Both the position numbers and the translations under genes were made by a program. From positions 1-44,685 of the forward strand of contig JAFLBB010000035.1 in NCBI GenBank assembly GCA_017304135.1: a stretch of DNA of 44,685 bases, given 5' to 3'. A model generated the notes under the pieces. It was not told the origin of the DNA. It saw nothing but the letters and a program-made list of their open reading frames with translations, and searched no databases. Every line of letters starts with the position of its first letter. Position 1 is the first letter of the stretch. The DNA comes from Acidobacteriota bacterium (lineage in GTDB: Bacteria; Acidobacteriota; Terriglobia; Bryobacterales; Bryobacteraceae). This document shows, piece after piece, positions 1 to 9,408 of this stretch.

Positions 1-123
1 GTTTCATAGTTGCTTGGCTCATCTTGTTGTCAGAATGGGATTACCGAAGCAAAACTCAGGCCTGTTCTATAGGAAGGCGCAGCGTGAAGATGGTGCTGCC
101 CGGCCATCGCCGCCGGGACCAGG

Positions 124-933
124 CTTTCCGGCAGCCTGCGCGAGGGCATCGTGTCGGTGTTCCGCCACCCCTGGCTCCTGCTGCGCAGTTCGGTCATCGG
201 CACCGCCATCGGCATGCTCCCCGCCGCTGGCGGCACGGTGGCCAGTTTTCTTGCCTATGGACAGGCCGTCCAGTCGGCCTCTGACCGCAGCCGCTTCGGC
301 AAGGGCGACATCCGCGGCGTCATCGCCCCCGAGGCGGCCCACGACGCCAAGGACGGTGGCTCGCTTGCCCCCACGCTCGCCTTCGGCATCCCGGGCAACG
401 AAGGCACGGCCGTCCTGCTGGCCGCCCTCACCCTGCACGGCTTCGCCCCTGGGCGCGCCATGCTCAATGAACAGCTTCCCCTGGTGTTCGTCCTCATCTG
501 GTCGCTGTTCTATTCCAACTGGCTCACCTCGTTTCTCGGCGTTCTGCTCGCCGCTCCCCTCTCCCGGTGCACCTTGATTCGCACCGCGCGGCTCGCGCCG
601 TTCATCCTGGTCTTTGCCGTCCTTGGCGCCTTCCTGAACATGGGCCGCTTCAGCGACGTGCTGATCGCTTTCGGATTCGGCATTGCCGGCTACTACCTCA
701 AGCAGTACCGCTGGCCCGCGGTCGCCCTCGTCACGGCCCTTGTGCTCGGCCCCATGTTCGAGCAGAATCTCCAGTTGACCGTCCAGCTTCACCAGGCCGG
801 CCGCATCGATTTCTTCTCGCGGCCATTGGTGTGGGTGCTCCTGGGCCTGATGACCGCCATGTTCGCCTTCCCTCATTGGCGCGGTCTGCGCGAGCGTTCC
901 CGACGAGCCGCCCTTGGCCAGGAGCTCTCGTGA
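124..933 (+). pseudogene. TctA-family tricarboxylate transporter permease, N-terminal half missing
   Basis: TctA is the large membrane permease of tripartite tricarboxylate transporters, normally about 500 residues with about 12 helices. Here only the C-terminal half remains. Recognisable homology begins near base 124 (residues SGSLREG, followed by the family's conserved GMLPAAGG and AYGQ segment) and runs through several hydrophobic helices to the stop at 931-933. In the same frame the bases before about 121 do not resemble TctA and contain stops at 70-72 and 85-87, and I see no TctA sequence in the other two frames there. A GTG at 151 could still start a 260-residue product. The stop overlaps the GTG start of the tctB-like gene (GTGA). 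I read it as a 5'-truncated remnant; an assembly junction near base 100 is the alternative. Confidence 0.7.
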
Positions 934-1379
934 GGACACGCCGTGGAAAGATCACGGTGACACTGGCGGTGATCTCCGTTGCCGCCCTCCTCACCGCGAT
1001 CGCCGTTTCGCTGCCCGCCCCGGCGGGCCGGTTTCCCGTCATCGCCGGACTGATCACGATCGTCGCGGCCTCGGCGCATTTGCTTTCGAATCTCAAGGAG
1101 ACGCCTGACGCGCCCGGCGCATCCTCCGCGGCCGCGGCGCCGAGCGAAGCCCGCACACTGCTCTGGACAGCCTCCTTGCCCGCAGCCACCTATTTCCTCG
1201 GTCTGCCCCTGGCCCTCCCACTGTTCACGGCGCTCTACTGGCGGCTCCGCGACCATGCCTCCTGGCGCGCCTCCCTGGTCGCCGGACTGGCGATCTTCGC
1301 CCTTGTCACCGGGGTGCTCGGTTTCGGCCTGCAGGTAGACCTGTACCCAGGCTGGCTCGGCCGGTGGCTGAATCCCTAA
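930..1379 (+). CDS. TctB-family small membrane subunit of tripartite tricarboxylate transporter
   Basis: This 149-residue protein has four hydrophobic segments (about residues 9-27, 35-50, 78-105 and 114-135), the size and layout of TctB, the poorly conserved four-helix partner of TctA. The start is the GTG at 930, which overlaps the stop of the upstream permease as GTGA; such coupling is usual for tctB-tctA neighbours and is the main support for the call. TctB and TctA together move carboxylates after capture by a periplasmic TctC protein. No TctC gene is in the window and the neighbouring TctA is truncated, so this subunit probably has no working partner here. The sequence itself is only weakly diagnostic. 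Confidence 0.7.
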   Translation: MRTRRGKITVTLAVISVAALLTAIAVSLPAPAGRFPVIAGLITIVAASAHLLSNLKETPDAPGASSAAAAPSEARTLLWTASLPAATYFLGLPLALPLFTALYWRLRDHASWRASLVAGLAIFALVTGVLGFGLQVDLYPGWLGRWLNP

Positions 1380-1569
1380 CACGCCGCCGGCGTCCCGGCT
1401 GGATGCGATGGGAGCCGGACTCTCTCAGCCGTACCAACAGGCAGCGTCACGAACCGCGTAGACCGCGCAGGCGGGTCTGGTGGAGGCTTGGCCGCATCCA
1501 CGGCCATACGGCTCTACAGGCAGCGAATTCCCGCGTGGAGGCCGGTATCCGAAGGGCGGCAGCCAGGCC

Positions 1570-2107
1570 ATTCCCCAGCAACGGCAGTTTCCGGCGCCGC
1601 TTGCCATCCATGGATAGCAGCACCCCTGCCAGCGCGGGGGTGACAATGGTGATCGGTGATTCGCCCGCCCCTGCTGGTTCAATCTCACGCCGGTCAATCA
1701 GCAGGACGTCCATCCTCGGCGTGTCGGAGAATCGCGGCACTCGGTACTGCGAGAGCCGCCCGGTGGTGATCGTCTGGCGATCCCACACCAGGCGCTCGAA
1801 CAGCGCCCCACCGATGCTCCGAATGGTCGCACCCATGATTTGATGGTTGAGCCCGGCGGGATTCAGCACTGCTCCGGGATCGAACGCCACCACCACGCGT
1901 ACAACCTTGGCGCCGTTCATCTCGGCGAAGAAGGCGAGCCGGGCGTCCTTGCCGGAGCGGGTTCTGCCCGCGGTGATGCGCACTGATCATGTTCGGAATC
2001 TCGTAGTGCCAACGCAAGCCGGAGGGGCCGGAGTTGTCGTTGTGGAACTCCCCGGCGACGATCTTCCCGTTGGCGTCCGTGCCTGAGCGCACATCCCTCA
2101 CACCCAC
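1570..2107 (-). pseudogene. Molybdopterin-binding subunit of a xanthine dehydrogenase/isoquinoline oxidoreductase-type enzyme, degraded
   Basis: On the minus strand, bases 2107 to about 1985 encode a segment (SGTDANGKIVAG through YEIPNMI) typical of the middle of the molybdenum hydroxylase large subunit. The reading frame then shifts, and bases 1983 to about 1575 encode the C-terminal segment: VVAFDPGAVLNPAG, a QIMGATIRSIGGALFE stretch, EPAGAGESPITIVTPALAG and a terminal KRRRKLPL. Roughly 200-250 residues normally lying between these two parts are missing, and there is an in-frame TGA just upstream of 2107, so the N-terminal half is also absent. The intact enzyme hydroxylates heterocycles or aldehydes using a molybdenum cofactor together with a [2Fe-2S] subunit. 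The remnant faces tctAB tail to tail, and both ends of this cluster look decayed. Confidence 0.75.
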
Positions 2108-2417
2108 GGGTCAGGAATAGGCCGCGGTGGATTCCCCCCCCACGCGGCCATTGCAGCCTGACGGTGCGTCCCGCTCCCCTGGCGAAACACTACGCCTCAT
2201 GGGTTCAGGCGGCACAAGAGCAAGTGGAGGCCAGCGTGAGGAAGAACTGGGATTGAGATCCGCTGTTGAAAGAGGCAGGAAGGCAGGCGGCAGTGGTCCT
2301 ACCGTTCAGGGGACAACAACGGGGACAATCTTCACCTGTCTCGTTTCAGGGAAGTGCACGTAACAGGTACACGGATATAAGAAAGCCCTGGGATGGTTGA
2401 ACCAAAAGGACTTAAGA
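2108..2417. other. Intergenic stretch with no recognisable gene
   Basis: This sequence lies between the oxidoreductase remnant and the tRNA-Ser gene. Short open frames occur on both strands but none resembles a protein I recognise, and no strong hairpin with a T-tract is visible. It may be further decayed DNA from the same cluster. Confidence 0.4.
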
Positions 2418-2507
2418 TGGCGGTGAGGGTGGGATTCGAACCCACGGAACCCGTAAAGGTTCAACGGTTTTCGAGACCGCCCGATTCAACCGCTCTCGCA
2501 CCTCACC
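2418..2507 (-). tRNA. tRNA-Ser (anticodon CGA)
   Basis: Read on the minus strand, the sequence begins GGTGAGG and ends CCTCACC, then G and an encoded CCA, giving a perfect 7-bp acceptor stem. The anticodon loop is CTCGAAA, closed by CGGT/ACCG, so the anticodon is CGA, reading UCG serine codons. A long variable arm (about 18 bases) follows, as expected for a class II tRNA. The T arm holds GGTTCGAATCCC. The total length of 90 bases fits tRNA-Ser. Confidence 0.96.
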
Positions 2508-2748
2508 GGGCCTTGTGCGGCGTGGACCATTTGCCACGCGCATTTACCAATATAGCAGCCCAGGTACCGTCTTGTCCCCGTGCGGGGAGCCATGCGCGCG
2601 GGCACGGCACTCTCGGTTCATCCTGGGCTTGAGGCCGCGGCTTGCGGTTGGACTGCCTGGATCGAAGGAGTATACTGTGCGCGGCGGGGTCGCGGAGTGC
2701 GTGCGGGCAAGGAGGCACCGGGAAGGAAGAAAGGCGAGGTGTGTCGTC

Positions 2749-3402
2749 ATGCCGAGGTTGGAAGAGCGGTTGCGCGAGGAAGGCTTCTACTTCCCCACGC
2801 AGGAGCAGTTGGCGGCAATTCTCTATAACGAATCGTTCGGGTTTTGTGCGGAGCATCCACGAGGTGAGGCAACCATTCCGGTAGACGGCCGGCAGTTGAC
2901 CCCGGCCGAAGCGCGGGCATTGATCCGGTATTCGCGGCTGGCGACGGCGCTGGTGGTGATCAACCGGGTACGGCAGAGGGTAGGGCGTCGACCAGGGTGG
3001 ACCACCTCGCTCAGCATCCCGATTGCGCAGCGGGTGACGGCTCCCGCGGAGATGCGCGAAGGCGGCGGCTACAGCCTTTCGAGCCAGGGGAACCAGGAGG
3101 CTTACTCGGATTGCCTGACGCTGGCGGGCGAGGCGTTGCAACGGAAGTTTGCCGCGCTACGCACGATCCAGCATGGCTACCAGTTTTACAGCCATACGGA
3201 TTCGGCGCATACGTCGACGATTCTGGCCGACCGCATTCCCGTGCGGGAGCACATCGGGCCCTTGTATGCGCCCTACCGGGCTGAGACTCCGTACCGGTAT
3301 TTGCACCTGGCGTTTCGCATCGATATGCTGGAGCGCGCCGAGCGCTGGGAGCAGGAGGCGGTGTCGGAGTTTCTCGAACCGTTCGGCGTGGACACGCGCT
3401 AA
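2749..3402 (+). CDS. Conserved-looking protein of unknown function
   Basis: This frame encodes 217 residues with no signal peptide or membrane segment. I do not recognise a family. The ATG at 2749 was chosen because purine-rich GGAAGGAAGAAAGGCGAGG precedes it and the translation further upstream is arginine/glycine-rich noise. Features seen: an acidic, basic-rich N-terminus with a YFPTQEQLAAILYNESFGF segment, an alpha-helical middle, a run rich in histidine and aromatic residues (IQHGYQFYSHTDSAHTSTI) that could bind metal, and a C-terminal amphipathic helix. It stands alone between the tRNA-Ser gene and the FG-GAP protein, 29 bases upstream of the latter, so the two may be co-transcribed. The function is open. 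Confidence 0.6.
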   Translation: MPRLEERLREEGFYFPTQEQLAAILYNESFGFCAEHPRGEATIPVDGRQLTPAEARALIRYSRLATALVVINRVRQRVGRRPGWTTSLSIPIAQRVTAPAEMREGGGYSLSSQGNQEAYSDCLTLAGEALQRKFAALRTIQHGYQFYSHTDSAHTSTILADRIPVREHIGPLYAPYRAETPYRYLHLAFRIDMLERAERWEQEAVSEFLEPFGVDTR

Positions 3403-3431
3403 GCCCGGCGGACGCGAGAGAATGGGGGCGG

Positions 3432-5072
3432 ATGCGGGCACGATGGGTAGCGCTGGCGCTGGCGGCGGTGGGAGTGTGGGCCACGGAAGAGGTGCGTCCC
3501 TTTGCAGCGGTGGAGTTTCCCTTTGTCCACGAGCCCTCGAAGACTTCGCGGAAATACCTGCCGGAATCGGTGAGCGGAAGCGTGGCGCTGCTCGACTACG
3601 ATGGCGACGGATTGCTGGACGTCTACTTCGTGAATGGGGCGGCCGTGCGCGATCCCATGCCGAAGGGGGCGCGGGCGGACAAGAGCGCGCCGAAGTATTG
3701 GAACCGCTTGTACCGGAACGCGGGAGGGGGCCGGTTTGACGACGTCACCGAGCGGGCCGGCGTGAAGGGCTCTTCCTACGGGATGGGCGCGGCGGCGGCG
3801 GATTTCGACAATGATGGCGACGTGGACCTGTATGTGACCGGGCTGGGCGGGAACGAACTGTTCCGCAATCGCGGCGACGGAACATTTGAAGAGATCGGCG
3901 CCGCGGCCGGTGTGCGCGGCGGCGGGTGGTCCACCGGAGCCGCGTGGGTGGATGTGGATGGCGATGGGTGGTTGGATCTGGCGGTGGCGCGGTATGTGGA
4001 GTGGGACTACGAGCCGGACCGCTGGTGTGGTCCGCGCAAGGCGGAGTTGCGCAGCTACTGCAATCCGGAGACATTTCCGCCCGCTTCCCATTTGCTGTTT
4101 CGGAACGCGGGTGGAAAACGATTTGAGGATGTCAGTGCGGCCTCTGGATTTGGCGCGGCGAAAGGGCGCGGGCTGGGGGTGGCCATTGCGGACTATGACG
4201 GCGACGGGCGTATCGATATCGCCGTGGCCAACGATGCAACGCCGCAGCAGTTATTCCGCAACGCCGGGGGCGGACGGCTGGAGGAGGTCGGTTTTGACGT
4301 CAATGTCGCCTATGACGACAACGGGCGGGTGTTCAGCGGGATGGGGATCGATTGGGGTGATGTGGATGGCGATGGGCGCGACGAACTGACCGTGAATGCG
4401 CTGGCCCAGCAACGATACGCGCTGTACCGATGGGGAAAGGGCGGGTTTGACTACGCCTCGGCGGAGACGGGGCTGGCGGTGGCCTCACGCAATCACTCCG
4501 GCTGGGGAATGAAGTTTGCCGACATGGACAATGACGGGTGGCTGGACCTGGTGGCGTCGCAGAGTCACGTAATGGACAACATCGAACGGACGCAGCCGGC
4601 GGTGAAATACCGCGAGCCGATGATGCTGCTGCGGAATGTGGGCGGGAAACTGGTGGACGCCGGCGCGCAGACGGGGCCGGCATGGATGCAGCCGCGTGCG
4701 GCGCGCGGGGCGGCGGTGGGTGATGTGGATAACGATGGGGCGCTGGATGTGGTGGTGGTGTCGCAGGAAGAGCGGGCCGTGCTGTTCCGTAACGGTGGGG
4801 CGACGGGGCACTGGTTGCTGGTGACGCTCGAAGGTACGGCGAGCAATCGCAATGGCATCGGCGCGCGGGTGCGGTTGAAGGCGGGCGGGCGGGATCAGTG
4901 GCGGACCGTGACGACGGCGGGCAGCTATCTGGCATCGAACGATATGCGGGCGCACTTCGGGCTGGGGGCGTCGGAGACGGTGGAGGAACTCGAGGTGCGC
5001 TGGCCAAGTGGGCGGGTGCAAACGCTCAGCGAGGTGAAGGCTGACCAGGTGTTGCGGGTGCGGGAGCCTTAA
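3432..5072 (+). CDS. Secreted FG-GAP/VCBS repeat protein with C-terminal ASPIC/UnbV domain (CRTAC1 family)
   Basis: The 546-residue product starts with a signal peptide (basic MRARW, then an alanine-rich core, cleavage near residue 18). Seven calcium-loop repeats of the DxDGDGxxD type follow: DYDGDGLLD, DFDNDGDVD, DVDGDGWLD, DYDGDGRID, DVDGDGRDE, DMDNDGWLD and DVDNDGALD. This count suits a seven-bladed FG-GAP propeller. The last 75 residues (NRNGIGARVRLKAGG to WPSGRVQTL) are an ASPIC/UnbV domain. Such proteins are exported and common in Acidobacteria and Planctomycetes; binding of extracellular glycan or protein is a reasonable guess, not shown. The 3' end overlaps the opposite-strand TPR gene by 47 bases. 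The ATG at 3432 follows a GGGGGCGG stretch. Confidence 0.92.
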   Translation: MRARWVALALAAVGVWATEEVRPFAAVEFPFVHEPSKTSRKYLPESVSGSVALLDYDGDGLLDVYFVNGAAVRDPMPKGARADKSAPKYWNRLYRNAGGGRFDDVTERAGVKGSSYGMGAAAADFDNDGDVDLYVTGLGGNELFRNRGDGTFEEIGAAAGVRGGGWSTGAAWVDVDGDGWLDLAVARYVEWDYEPDRWCGPRKAELRSYCNPETFPPASHLLFRNAGGKRFEDVSAASGFGAAKGRGLGVAIADYDGDGRIDIAVANDATPQQLFRNAGGGRLEEVGFDVNVAYDDNGRVFSGMGIDWGDVDGDGRDELTVNALAQQRYALYRWGKGGFDYASAETGLAVASRNHSGWGMKFADMDNDGWLDLVASQSHVMDNIERTQPAVKYREPMMLLRNVGGKLVDAGAQTGPAWMQPRAARGAAVGDVDNDGALDVVVVSQEERAVLFRNGGATGHWLLVTLEGTASNRNGIGARVRLKAGGRDQWRTVTTAGSYLASNDMRAHFGLGASETVEELEVRWPSGRVQTLSEVKADQVLRVREP

Positions 5073-5829
5073 GGCGCCGGAAGGCGTCGAGGTGGGGGCG
5101 GGCCTCCGCGGTGCGGCCCAGACGGCGCAGGGCGTGGCCGAGTTGGAAGCGGGCTTCGGCGTGGGCGGGGTCGAGTTCAACGGCGCGTTGCAGCCAGCGC
5201 AGGCTCTGCTCATCGCGCCGGAGTTTCACGAGAGCCGTGCCAGTGAGATAGAAGTTGCGCGCCGATTGGGGATTGCGCGAAGCGGCTTCGGCGGCGAGCT
5301 GGAAGGCCTTATCGAACTGGTCGCGTTTGAGGAAGAACTCGGCGGTATTGGAGAAGGCCCAGTCGTAGTCGGGGTGGGTGTCCTTGACGAGATCGAGGGT
5401 GCGGAAAAAGTGCTTGAGGGCGAGGGTGTCCTGTTGCAGGAGGTCATAACAGAGGGCGAGGTTGTCGTGGGCGCGGTAGTGGGCGGGTTCGAGTTCGGTG
5501 AGGAGTTTCAAGTGGGTGACGGCCTCGGGATAGCGGCCTTGGGTGTAGTAGAGGCGGCCGAGCGAATAGAGGGCGGCAGGGTGGCGGGGAGCTAGGGCGA
5601 GGGCTTCGCGGAGGCGGGCTTCGGCGGCAGGTTCGTCGGCCGTGAGAACCAGGGTTTGGGCCAGCGGGACGAGCACGGCGAGGCGGTCAGGGCAAAGCGA
5701 GAGGGCCTTCTCGAACGCTTGTGCCGCGTCCGGGAAGGCCCTCTGCTGAAACGAAGTTTGGGCTTGCTGGAGCGCCTGCCCGCAGGGGCCGCTTGCGAGT
5801 TGCAGAGCGGCCACGGCGAGCAGGATCAC
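5026..5829 (-). CDS. Exported tetratricopeptide (TPR) repeat protein
   Basis: A 267-residue protein with a short hydrophobic N-terminus (MILLAVAALQLASGPCGQAL; a cysteine at residue 16 might be a lipidation site, though the lipobox is poor). The rest is a chain of about six TPR units, seen in repeated A..LG.AL....G....A signatures such as ALYSLGRLYYTQGRYPEAV and ARFQLGHALRRLGRTAEA. TPR arrays mediate protein-protein contacts. The GTG start at 5829 lies one base after the TAG stop of the upstream TonB-dependent receptor, so the two are almost certainly translated from one mRNA. Its 3' end overlaps the FG-GAP gene. Context suggests a periplasmic partner of the uptake system; the substrate is unknown. 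Confidence 0.88.
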   Translation of the reverse strand: MILLAVAALQLASGPCGQALQQAQTSFQQRAFPDAAQAFEKALSLCPDRLAVLVPLAQTLVLTADEPAAEARLREALALAPRHPAALYSLGRLYYTQGRYPEAVTHLKLLTELEPAHYRAHDNLALCYDLLQQDTLALKHFFRTLDLVKDTHPDYDWAFSNTAEFFLKRDQFDKAFQLAAEAASRNPQSARNFYLTGTALVKLRRDEQSLRWLQRAVELDPAHAEARFQLGHALRRLGRTAEARPHLDAFRRLKAPAPATPGQPSPR

Positions 5830-5830
5830 A

Positions 5831-8800
5831 CTAAAAGCCTATACGCAACGCGATCTCGATGTTGCGCGGCCCCACCTGCTGGCCGGTGTACTGGCCGAAG
5901 AAGGGGTTGGTGATATCGGTGACGAGGCCACCGATGCCATGGCGGTTGAAGGGGTTCTGGAACGTGCCCCGGATTTCGAAGTTGCGGTGTTCGTCAACCT
6001 TGAACATCTTCTGGATGCTGAGGTCCTCGGACACGAGATGCCGGTCGCGGATGTTGGGCAAATAGGGCCCAAGCGTTCCCAGCCGTTGCACGACGTTCTG
6101 GCCGCCGGCGAAGACGGGAGGATTGGTGAAGGCCGCGCGGTTGAGATAGGTCGGCGCGCCGTTGACGCCGCGGAAATTGATGACGTTGTCGGTGCCGGTG
6201 GTGATGCTCTGGCCGGCGACATAATCAGCACGGGAGCTGTTGCCGGTGGGCAGGTTGATGCCGCCGGTGCCAATGGCCACCGGGTTGCCGGCGCGGATCG
6301 TGTGGCTGCCGGTCACCTGCCATCCGCCGATGACCTTGCCCGCGACGCCGCCCAGGTTGACCAGTTTATTGGGCCCGATCGGAAGCTCGTAGATCCAGCT
6401 GGTCTTGAAGAAGTGGGGGATGTGGTAGTTGGTGATCGACCGCTCGAGGTTGCGGTTGAAGATGTCGGCCACGCCCTCGGAGTCGATGGCGTTGTCGGTG
6501 AGGCCGATGGCCTTCGACCAGGTGTAGGCCGAGAGGATGGCGAGGCCGTTGCGGAAGTGGCGGGTGGCCTGCACCTGGAGTGAGTTGTAGCTGGAGTTCC
6601 CGGTGTTGGGGAACACGTCGTTCACGCCGGTGAATTGCGGCATCGGACGCAGCGCCTGGTAGTTGGAACCGGCGAAGCCGGCGTAGGGCTGCGGAATCGG
6701 GCTGGAGGCGTTCCACGGGCGCGGGAGCAGGTCGCCGTACTGCTGGGTGACGGTGAAGGGCAGGTTGTTGGGTTGCGAGAAGCCCTTGGCGATGAGGCGA
6801 GTGCCCTTGTTGCCGATGTAGTTCAACTCAAGGACCGTGGCTGCAGGCAACTGGTACTGGATGCCGAAGTTCCAGTTCTGCACATAGGGCAGCCGGTTAC
6901 CGTTGGCGGCATAGTAGTCGAGGCTCTGGCCGTTGCCCTGAGCGGGGTTCTTGTTGGGCAGAGTGCCGGCGAAGTCGGGATAGCGGTCCCCGATATTGCC
7001 CAGGCTGTCTTCGGCGAAGCGGATGGAAGTGTTGCCGGAGTTGCGGACAATGGAGCCGTTGAAGCCGAGTGTGCCGCCAAAGCCGAAGCCGTTGGAGATG
7101 GCCGGTGTGTTGTTGATGCCGTAGCCGCCACGCAGGACGAGCTTCTCATTCACGGCGTAAGCGAAGCCGAACTTGGGCGAGATCTGCTTCCAGTAAGTGT
7201 TCTGGAAGCTGTTGCGGCCGATATCTTCGAGGAAAACCAGGGCGCCTGGCCGGCCGGCGGCCCCGGGATTGGCGGCGGTGAGACTGAGGCCGGACATGCG
7301 CTGCGCCACCTCGGTGAGGCCGCCGATGATTTCCCAGCGGACGCCGAGGTTGAGGGTGAGCTTGCGCGTGGCCTTCCAGTCATCCTGGAAGTAGAAACCG
7401 CCGGTGCGCCAGCGGTTGCCGAAGTTGCTGGGGGAGACGGCGCGGCTGGTGCTGGCATACTCGCCCAGCAGGAAGCTGGCGAAGCTGTGTCCGGTCTGGT
7501 TGATGAAGCCGGGCAGGGCGGTTTGGTTGGGCGAAAAGTTGAAGTCGCCCGAGCCGGATTTGTTGCGCGTGTTGTAAAAGTAGCGGCGGTTTTCAAAACC
7601 GAACTTGAAGTTGTGAGTGCCGCGGATGTAGGTCATGTCGGCCTGGCCGATGGTGGAGCCGTTGTAGCCAGCGCCGCGGTTGCCCGAGCCGAGACGGTTG
7701 TTGGAGCCGATGCCGCCGCCCTGCCAGGGGTTGCCGGTGAAGTTGAGCACCGGGAAGTGCGTGCCGGGGACATTCTGGAGGCCGATCTTGGACGGCCAGT
7801 CCTGGTCGACAAACACGCTCTCGTTCACGTTGCCGAAGCGGTTATAGCCGAGGGCAAAGTGGCCAAGCAGGGTCGGGCGGAGGGTGACGTCATAGGCCAG
7901 CCGGACCATGGTGCCCGGCGTGTCCTGATTCTGGTAGACGTTGGTCGGCAATCCCGGCGGAGGGCCCCAACGGTTAGCGCCGGAGTTGAAGCGGGTGCGG
8001 AAGTTGCGGTTGAACAGGCCGCTGATTCTGTGGCTGGTGCTGAAGTTGTGGTCGCCCTTGAAGGTGAGCATACGCTCGCGGAACTCCGGCGAGCCGGAAG
8101 CGAAGGCTGCGGTGTTGTTCAGCATCTGATCCAGTTGCGGGTCGTCAATGCCGGCCACGTCGAGGATCTTGGTGGAGACCGGGCTCCAGCGGCTGCGGGG
8201 AATGATGTTGCCGGGGAAGATGTCGCGGACCCAGTTCGCGCCCACCTGGCGAGAACTGGTCGGATCATAGAGAGCGCCGAAGCGGACCGACTGGCCGGCG
8301 GCGTCGGTGCCGAGATTGGTGCCGGAGGAGTTGTTCAGCGTAAAGCCAGGGTTGAGGAGGCGCGAGAAGTCGCCGCGCTTGAAGTCCGTCGTGGGCAGGC
8401 GCGTAAAAGCGGTGGAGCTGTAGTTCTTCGCCGTGGTGCGCTCCATGTTGTGAAAGAAGAAGCTCTTGTTGCGGCCATCGTAAACCTTCGGAATGTAGAC
8501 CGGACCGCCCACCGAGTAGCCGTAGTTGTGCTGGCGGAAGGGCTGACGGGGAATGCCCGCGGCGTTGGAGTTGAAGGCGTTGGCGCGGAGAGCTTCGTTC
8601 TGTCCGTAGTAATACGCCGAGCCGTGCAGGGAGTTGGTGCCGCTTTTGGTGGCAAAGTTGGCCACGGCGGTCTGGCCGCCGGAATACTGCGCGCTCACCG
8701 TGCCGGTCTGAAGCTTGAATTCGGAGACGGATTCGGCCGACGGGCTGAACTCGTTGTTGGCGCCGCCGGCGAGGTCCATGCGGCCGATGGCGATGCCATC

Positions 8801-9352
8801 GATGAGGATCTCGTGCGAAAAGTTCTGGCCACCGTTGATGGAGCCCTGCCAGGTGCCGCCGACGGTGCCGGGCAGCGCGGTGAAGATGAACTGCTGCAAC
8901 TGGCGGCGGCCGTCACCGACGGTGATGGGCCAGGAGTCGAATTCTTTCTTGGATACGTAGGAGCCGATTTCGGCTGTGCCGGTTTCGAGCAGGGGCGGAT
9001 CACTAGAGACGGTGATCGAATCCGTGACGGCGCCCACATCGAGTTTGAAGTCGAGGGTCAGCGTTTGGGCCACGGCGAGAATGACGTTTTCGCGGACGGC
9101 GGTTTTAAAACCAGGCGCGGTAACGGAGATGCGGTAGGTGCCGGGTGACAGTGACGGCAGGCGGTAGACGCCGGCGTCGGTGGTAGTGGCGTTCAACTCA
9201 ACGCCAGTTGCCGGGTTGAGAATTTTCACCGAAGCGCCCGCGACCACGGCTCCGGAACCGTCAGTAATCGTACCGTTTAGTGTGCCGCGTTCGCCTTGCG
9301 CAAACAGCGCGGCGGACACAACGAGTGATAGAAGTACACTTCTGATGAGCAA
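5831..9352 (-). CDS. TonB-dependent receptor with carboxypeptidase-regulatory-like domain (Oar-like), copy 1
   Basis: A 1173-residue outer-membrane receptor. After a signal peptide (LIRSVLLSLVVSAALFAQ) comes a carboxypeptidase-regulatory-like beta-sandwich (about residues 20-105: GTLNGTITDGSGAVVAGASV, SLSPGTYRISVTAPGFKT), then a plug domain (SSDPPLLETGTAEIG to QTAVANFATKSGTNSLHGS) and a long beta-barrel ending in IALRIGF, with the terminal phenylalanine typical of outer-membrane barrels. The family imports large ligands using TonB energy. I chose the TTG at 9352 because it aligns with the GTG start of the downstream-strand paralogue and has AAGGGGGG six bases upstream; a TTG at 9373 is also open. 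A promoter sits at 9409-9437, and the TPR gene follows after one base. It is a tandem duplicate of the gene at 9594-13115. Confidence 0.93.
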   Translation of the reverse strand: MLIRSVLLSLVVSAALFAQGERGTLNGTITDGSGAVVAGASVKILNPATGVELNATTTDAGVYRLPSLSPGTYRISVTAPGFKTAVRENVILAVAQTLTLDFKLDVGAVTDSITVSSDPPLLETGTAEIGSYVSKKEFDSWPITVGDGRRQLQQFIFTALPGTVGGTWQGSINGGQNFSHEILIDGIAIGRMDLAGGANNEFSPSAESVSEFKLQTGTVSAQYSGGQTAVANFATKSGTNSLHGSAYYYGQNEALRANAFNSNAAGIPRQPFRQHNYGYSVGGPVYIPKVYDGRNKSFFFHNMERTTAKNYSSTAFTRLPTTDFKRGDFSRLLNPGFTLNNSSGTNLGTDAAGQSVRFGALYDPTSSRQVGANWVRDIFPGNIIPRSRWSPVSTKILDVAGIDDPQLDQMLNNTAAFASGSPEFRERMLTFKGDHNFSTSHRISGLFNRNFRTRFNSGANRWGPPPGLPTNVYQNQDTPGTMVRLAYDVTLRPTLLGHFALGYNRFGNVNESVFVDQDWPSKIGLQNVPGTHFPVLNFTGNPWQGGGIGSNNRLGSGNRGAGYNGSTIGQADMTYIRGTHNFKFGFENRRYFYNTRNKSGSGDFNFSPNQTALPGFINQTGHSFASFLLGEYASTSRAVSPSNFGNRWRTGGFYFQDDWKATRKLTLNLGVRWEIIGGLTEVAQRMSGLSLTAANPGAAGRPGALVFLEDIGRNSFQNTYWKQISPKFGFAYAVNEKLVLRGGYGINNTPAISNGFGFGGTLGFNGSIVRNSGNTSIRFAEDSLGNIGDRYPDFAGTLPNKNPAQGNGQSLDYYAANGNRLPYVQNWNFGIQYQLPAATVLELNYIGNKGTRLIAKGFSQPNNLPFTVTQQYGDLLPRPWNASSPIPQPYAGFAGSNYQALRPMPQFTGVNDVFPNTGNSSYNSLQVQATRHFRNGLAILSAYTWSKAIGLTDNAIDSEGVADIFNRNLERSITNYHIPHFFKTSWIYELPIGPNKLVNLGGVAGKVIGGWQVTGSHTIRAGNPVAIGTGGINLPTGNSSRADYVAGQSITTGTDNVINFRGVNGAPTYLNRAAFTNPPVFAGGQNVVQRLGTLGPYLPNIRDRHLVSEDLSIQKMFKVDEHRNFEIRGTFQNPFNRHGIGGLVTDITNPFFGQYTGQQVGPRNIEIALRIGF

Positions 9353-9408
9353 AGGACCCCCCTTGGAAGCCAAGAATCCCAGATCCCAACCTAGGGACCA
9401 TGGGACTC

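Noticed and set aside
6635..9148. An 837-residue open frame on the plus strand opposite receptor copy 1
   Set aside because: It is the antisense shadow of a GC-rich gene: valine/alanine/glycine-rich, with no domain, while the minus strand encodes a clear receptor.
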